From Glycomyces niveus (lineage in GTDB: Bacteria; Actinomycetota; Actinomycetes; Mycobacteriales; Micromonosporaceae): 64,000 nucleotides of DNA. The stretch is from positions 124,001 to 188,000 of the forward strand of contig NZ_JAGFNP010000008.1 of NCBI RefSeq assembly GCF_017592475.1, in the 5' to 3' direction. Of this stretch, positions 60,413 through 64,000 are shown piece after piece. Below the pieces are notes generated by a model. The model ran no database searches. It was not told the DNA's origin and saw only the letters and a list, made by a program, of their open reading frames with translations. Made by a program: the position numbers and the translations under genes. Position 1 is the first letter of the stretch. Every line of letters begins with the position of its first letter.

Positions 60413-61981
60413 GTGAAGACACGCACCCTCATTTCGGGCGCCGTGGCGGTCACCGCCGCGGGCGCCATCACCATCGCCGCCACCGCCGTCGCGCAGGCGC
60501 AGGAGACCGGCGACGAAGCGCTCGCCGCCGCGATCGACGCGATCCTCGCCGACCCCGCCCTCACCGACTCCCAGGCCGGCGTCCTCGTCAGGGACGCGAA
60601 CACCGGCGAAGTCCTCTACGACCGCAACGGGAACCAGCGCGGCCTGCCCGGCTCGAACCAGAAGCTCACCACCATGGCCGCCGCGCTCGCCACCCTCGGC
60701 GAGGACTTCAGGTTCACGACCGAGCTCCTGGGCGACCGGCCCGTGGACGGCGTCGTCGCCGGGGACCTTTACTTGCGCGGCTCGGGCGACCCGACCATGC
60801 TCGAAGCCGACTACGACGCGCTCGCCGCCGACCTCGCCGCCCTCGGCGTGTCCACTGTCGAGGGCGACCTGGTCCTCGACGACACCGCCTTCGACGACGT
60901 CCGCCACGCCGAAGAGGTCGCCTGGGGCGACCTGCAGTTCGCCCCGGGCGCGGAGGTCTCCGCGCTCACGATCGGCTCCGGCCCCGACCGCTGGTCGGGG
61001 ACCGCGCGCCTGTACATGACGGGCGGCGCCGCCGAAGGCGACCCGGTCGATATCCGGATGGTCCCCGAGAACGGCTACGTGACCGTGGTCAACGAGGCGG
61101 TCACCGGCGCCGAGACCGACCTGACCGTCAAGCGCGACGAGCACGCCAACACGATCCGCGTCTCGGGCACCGTCGAAGCCGGCGTCACCCCCGACTACTA
61201 CAGCCGCTCCGTGATCGACCCGACCGCGCTCGTCGCGGACGTCTTCGCGGACTCCTTGGCCGACAACGGCATCGATCTGAACGGGGAGGTGCGCCTCCAC
61301 GAGGCGACCCCGCAGGGCGCGGGCGACCGGCTCGCCGACCACGAGTCGGCGACGCTCCTGGAGCTCACGCCCGAGCTGCTGAAGCCCTCGAACAACGCCT
61401 GGGCCGATGCGCTCATGAAGACCATCGCCCTGCACGACACCGGCCTGGGAACCTTCGCGGACGGCGAGGACGGCATCCACGCCGCGATCGCCGAGTACGG
61501 GGTGGACACCGCCACGCTGCGCCAGGCGGACGGCTCGGGCATGTCCCGCTTCGACCAGGCCACGCCCGAGGCCATCACCGACCTGCTCATCGGCGTCAAG
61601 CAGGAGCCCTGGTACGACACCTGGTACGACGGGCTCCCCATCGCCTGCACCGACGGGACCCTCGTCAGCCGCATGTGCGGGACCCCCGCCGCGGGGAACG
61701 TGCACGCCAAGACCGGGACCCAGACCTCGATCTCGGCCCTGTCCGGGTACGTCACCGACGCCGACGGCCGCGAACTGGTCTTCAGCATCATCATCAACGA
61801 CCATCTCGTCGACTCGGTGAAGTACATCGAGAACCAGATCGCCGTCGCGATCGCGAGCCACAGCGCAGACGCCACCGAGGCCGAGATCTCGCGGTCCGCG
61901 CAGGCCGAAGCGGCGGCCGAGGACGATGCGGCGCTCCCGGGCGACTTCGAGTGCACCTACTACGAGCCGGCCGTCTGCTAG
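60413..61981 (+). CDS. D-alanyl-D-alanine carboxypeptidase/endopeptidase, PBP4 type (S13), copy 1
   Basis: A 522-aa secreted DD-peptidase. The signal peptide ends at AQAQ-ET (about residue 30). The active-site motifs are complete: Ser81-x-x-Lys84 (PGSNQKLTT), Ser326-Asn-Asn328, and Lys433-Thr-Gly. The large insert between motifs 1 and 2 (RGSGDPTML ...) is typical of PBP4. A tail ECTYYEPAVC with two cysteines closes the protein. GTG 60413 follows TACGCT by 6 nt with no ribosome site. It trims peptidoglycan peptides. Copy 2 follows after 167 nt. Confidence 0.93.
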   Translation: MKTRTLISGAVAVTAAGAITIAATAVAQAQETGDEALAAAIDAILADPALTDSQAGVLVRDANTGEVLYDRNGNQRGLPGSNQKLTTMAAALATLGEDFRFTTELLGDRPVDGVVAGDLYLRGSGDPTMLEADYDALAADLAALGVSTVEGDLVLDDTAFDDVRHAEEVAWGDLQFAPGAEVSALTIGSGPDRWSGTARLYMTGGAAEGDPVDIRMVPENGYVTVVNEAVTGAETDLTVKRDEHANTIRVSGTVEAGVTPDYYSRSVIDPTALVADVFADSLADNGIDLNGEVRLHEATPQGAGDRLADHESATLLELTPELLKPSNNAWADALMKTIALHDTGLGTFADGEDGIHAAIAEYGVDTATLRQADGSGMSRFDQATPEAITDLLIGVKQEPWYDTWYDGLPIACTDGTLVSRMCGTPAAGNVHAKTGTQTSISALSGYVTDADGRELVFSIIINDHLVDSVKYIENQIAVAIASHSADATEAEISRSAQAEAAAEDDAALPGDFECTYYEPAVC

Positions 61982-62013
61982 ATCGGCCACGGCGGCCTGA
62001 CGCATTGCGATCC

Positions 62014-62048
62014 CATGCGGCGCGCGCGGATTCCGCGCGCGCCGCATG
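62014..62048 (+). terminator. Terminator between the PBP4 copies
   Basis: Perfect 16-bp stem CATGCGGCGCGCGCGG with a 3-nt loop, between the paralogues, so copy 2 needs its own promoter. Confidence 0.85.
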
Positions 62049-62148
62049 CGTTCCTGTGACCATTCGGTTGCCTTGCGACCGTGCGATTTACGGAACTTCA
62101 CCCACATACGTCGGGGAGCCCGACATTCCTCGTGCATAGACTCGCGTC

Positions 62149-63756
62149 GTGAGAAAACGCACCCTTATCTCGAGCGCCGTGGCGGTCACCGCCGTCGGCG
62201 CCATCACCATCGCGGGCACCGTGGTCGCCCAGGCGCAGGAGACCGGCGACGAGGCGCTCGCCGCCGCGATCGACGCGATCCTGACCGACAAGCGGCTCAC
62301 CGACTCCCAGATCGGCGTCACGGTCGCCGACGCGAACACCGGCGAGGTCCTATACGAGCGGGGCGGCGCCAAACGCGGCATCCCCGGCTCCAACGACAAG
62401 CTCACCACCACCGCTGCGGCACTGGAGCAACTCGGCGGGGACTTCAGGTACACCACCGACGTCCTGGGCGACCGGCCCGTGGACGGGGTCGTCGCCGGCG
62501 ACCTCTACCTGCGCGGCTCGGGCGACCCGACCATGCTCGAAGCGGACTACGACCGGCTCGCGGCCGACCTGGCCGCCCGCGGGGTGTCCACGATCGACGG
62601 CGACCTCGTCGCGGACGACACCGCGTTCGACACCGTCCGATCCGGCACCGAATGGGGCTGGTCCGACCTCCAGTTCACCTACGCCGCCGAGGTCTCGGCG
62701 CTCACGGTCGCCTCCGGCGACGACTACAACGCCGGCTCGGTGCGCGTGTTCGTCAAACCCGGTGCGGCCGAAGGCGACCCGGCGCAGATCACCACCTCCC
62801 CGGCGACGGACTACGTGGAGATCGTGAACACCGCGACGACCGGCGCCAGCACGAGCGTCAGCGTGAACCGCGACCCGCACGACAACGTCATCCGCGTCAG
62901 CGGCACCGTGAAGGCCGGCGGCAGCGGCACCTTCGCGACCCGCTCGGTCATCGAGCCGACGCGCCTCGTCGCCGACGTCTTCGCCGACTCGCTCGAGGAG
63001 GCGGGCATCACGCTCACCGGCGACCTGCGCTTCGGCGAGGCCACCCCGCAGGGACCGGAGACGCTCGCGACCCACGAGTCGATGACCCTTGCCGAACTCG
63101 AGCCCGTGGTCCTCAAGCCCTCCAACGCGTCCGTCGCCGAGGCCCTGTTCAAGACCCTCGGCTACGAGGCGACCGGCCTGGGCACGTTCAGCAGCGGCAA
63201 GGCCGCCACGTACGCGGGGATCGAGCCGTACGGGGTCGACACCGGCCCCATCCGCCAGGTCGACGGCTCGGGCATCTCGCGCCACAACATGATGACCTCC
63301 AACATGCTCGCGGACCTCCTCGTCGGCGCCAAGAAGGCCGACTGGTTCTCCACCTGGTACGACGCCCTGCCGATCGCGTGCCAGGACGGCACCCTCGCCG
63401 GCCGCATGTGCGGCACCGCCGCGGCCGGGAACGTGCGCGCCAAGACCGGCTCGATGACCGGCGTCTCGGCCCTGTCCGGGTACGTGACCGACGCGGACGG
63501 GCGCGAACTCGTCTTCAGCGTCATCGTGAACGACTTCCTGTGGTCCACGGTCAAGGACATCGAGGACAAGATCGCCGTGGCCGTCGCCTCGCACAGCACC
63601 GAGGCGACCGAGGCCGAGATCAGCACGTTCTCCTCCGAGATCGACACGCCCGACTTCACCGAACTCGAAGCCGAGGCCGAGGCCGAGGCGATCCCCGCCG
63701 AGGGCGAGATGCCCGCGAGCCTCGAGTGCACCTGGTACGAACCGGCGGTCTGCTAG
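62149..63756 (+). CDS. PBP4-type (S13) DD-peptidase-like protein, copy 2, altered SxN motif
   Basis: A 535-aa paralogue of copy 1, alike from signal peptide (TLIS-AVAVTA-GAITIA) to the ECTWYEPAVC tail. Ser81-x-x-Lys (PGSNDKLTT) and Lys432-Thr-Gly are kept, but the second motif reads Ser325-Asn-Ala327, losing the asparagine that helps position substrate and water. Activity may be low or altered; a binding role is possible. An acidic insert (TELEAEAEAEAIPAEG) precedes the tail. GTG 62149 lies 6 nt after TAGACT; probably leaderless. Confidence 0.9.
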   Translation: MRKRTLISSAVAVTAVGAITIAGTVVAQAQETGDEALAAAIDAILTDKRLTDSQIGVTVADANTGEVLYERGGAKRGIPGSNDKLTTTAAALEQLGGDFRYTTDVLGDRPVDGVVAGDLYLRGSGDPTMLEADYDRLAADLAARGVSTIDGDLVADDTAFDTVRSGTEWGWSDLQFTYAAEVSALTVASGDDYNAGSVRVFVKPGAAEGDPAQITTSPATDYVEIVNTATTGASTSVSVNRDPHDNVIRVSGTVKAGGSGTFATRSVIEPTRLVADVFADSLEEAGITLTGDLRFGEATPQGPETLATHESMTLAELEPVVLKPSNASVAEALFKTLGYEATGLGTFSSGKAATYAGIEPYGVDTGPIRQVDGSGISRHNMMTSNMLADLLVGAKKADWFSTWYDALPIACQDGTLAGRMCGTAAAGNVRAKTGSMTGVSALSGYVTDADGRELVFSVIVNDFLWSTVKDIEDKIAVAVASHSTEATEAEISTFSSEIDTPDFTELEAEAEAEAIPAEGEMPASLECTWYEPAVC

Positions 63757-63770
63757 TTCGACGACATGAG

Positions 63771-63800
63771 GAGGCCCGGACGCGAAGGCGTCCGGGCCTC
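63771..63800. terminator. Bidirectional terminator
   Basis: Perfect 13-bp stem GAGGCCCGGACGC / GCGTCCGGGCCTC with GAAG loop between PBP4 copy 2 and the convergent DUF418 gene. Confidence 0.85.
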
Positions 63801-63808
63801 CCGTCGTT

Positions 63809-64000
63809 TCAGCTGCGGCCGTAGGTGAGCCGCCGCAGCAGCACCTCGAACGGGCCGCGGAGCCCGGCCCGCGCCATCCAGGCCGCGAGCGCCACGGTGG
63901 CGGCCCAGACGAGGACGGCGATGCCGGAGGCGGCCGCGTCCCCAAGGCGCGCACCGAGGTTCCCCGCGTAGGGCACGAACAGCGCGGTGAACGCCACCGA
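63809..64000 (-). CDS. DUF418 family membrane protein, C-terminal fragment (cut by window edge)
   Basis: The last 63 codons only. One hydrophobic helix (ASGIAVLVWAATVALAAWMA) and the terminal GPFEVLLRRLTYG, the characteristic end of DUF418 transporters/regulators, are visible. The frame continues past the window edge, so the GTG at 63997 is not taken as the start. Confidence 0.7.
   Translation of the reverse strand, partial: SVAFTALFVPYAGNLGARLGDAAASGIAVLVWAATVALAAWMARAGLRGPFEVLLRRLTYGRS

Noticed and set aside
58314..60422. 702-aa antisense frame over glmS
   Set aside because: glmS is unmistakable on the plus strand.
1..64000. CRISPR array, insertion sequence, prophage or integrated plasmid
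   Set aside because: No regular short repeats with spacers, no transposase, integrase or phage structural gene was found.

Overview
The window is very GC-rich DNA from an actinobacterium. It carries mqnB/mqnD (futalosine menaquinone route), sepH, the DUF3027/DUF2530 neighbours usual in Actinobacteria, an AfsR/SARP-type regulator, type VII-secretion-like helical proteins and many secreted hydrolases. I suspect a Glycomyces/Micromonospora-like mycelial genus, but that is inference. No rRNA, CRISPR array, phage or insertion sequence was recognised. One tRNA-Gly(CCC) is present.

Layout. 0-8.3 kb: start of purA, a lipid-kinase-like protein, a GH42 beta-galactosidase, a GDSL hydrolase, a DUF4253 protein, and a TetR repressor divergent from a DrrAB-type exporter. 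8.7-13.2 kb: an orphan peptide-binding lipoprotein, a RibD/DHFR-like reductase and a two-gene RloA/RloB (AbiL-like) defence module of visibly lower GC. 13.3-18.5 kb: a beta-propeller lipoprotein and a three-gene sugar ABC importer. 18.6-22.3 kb: tRNA-Gly, three tandem trypsin-like proteases (one with altered active-site loop) and a GNAT enzyme. 22.7-26.2 kb: a membrane SpoIIE-type phosphatase, two tiny basic ORFs and an acyl-CoA dehydrogenase behind paired operators. 26.2-30.1 kb: a divergent cluster of ESX-like proteins whose two large members share a C-terminal tail, then a small HTH gene under a perfect double palindrome. 30.2-34.3 kb: a secreted alpha/beta hydrolase, NUDIX, nucleotidyltransferase, a DUF2975-XRE pair and a DUF1330-like protein. 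34.3-40.6 kb: a membrane/coiled-coil protein with a YbaB-like partner, divergent from a SARP-NB-ARC-TPR regulator, and a membrane-anchored unknown. 40.7-46.5 kb: a giant amylase-CBM41(x3)-pullulanase lipoprotein. 46.5-50.9 kb: a 73-aa unknown, an orphan Cys-rich YidD, larE flanked by 84-nt inverted repeats, a cold-shock protein and mqnB-mqnD. 51-58 kb: DUF3027, DUF2530, sepH, an MFS transporter, thpR and a PQQ-propeller membrane protein. 58.3-64 kb: glmS, two tandem PBP4-type DD-peptidases (the second lacking the SxN asparagine) and the end of a DUF418 protein.

How the parts connect. The beta-galactosidase, sugar ABC importer and amylopullulanase all have GAAA-n-TTTC palindromes in or near their promoters, suggesting LacI-type carbohydrate control. 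glmS feeds UDP-GlcNAc synthesis and is followed by peptidoglycan peptidases. At least nine genes start 6-7 nt after a TANNNT -10 box and lack a convincing Shine-Dalgarno, so leaderless transcription seems common here.

Most interesting for follow-up: the ESX-like substrate cluster with a shared PW...GGLASGGG...VWG tail (26.2-29.8 kb), the 84-nt inverted repeats with a codon-like substitution pattern around larE (47.58-48.78 kb), and the symmetric double-operator promoter of the 71-aa HTH protein (29.85 kb). All calls come from reading the sequence; no database search was run.
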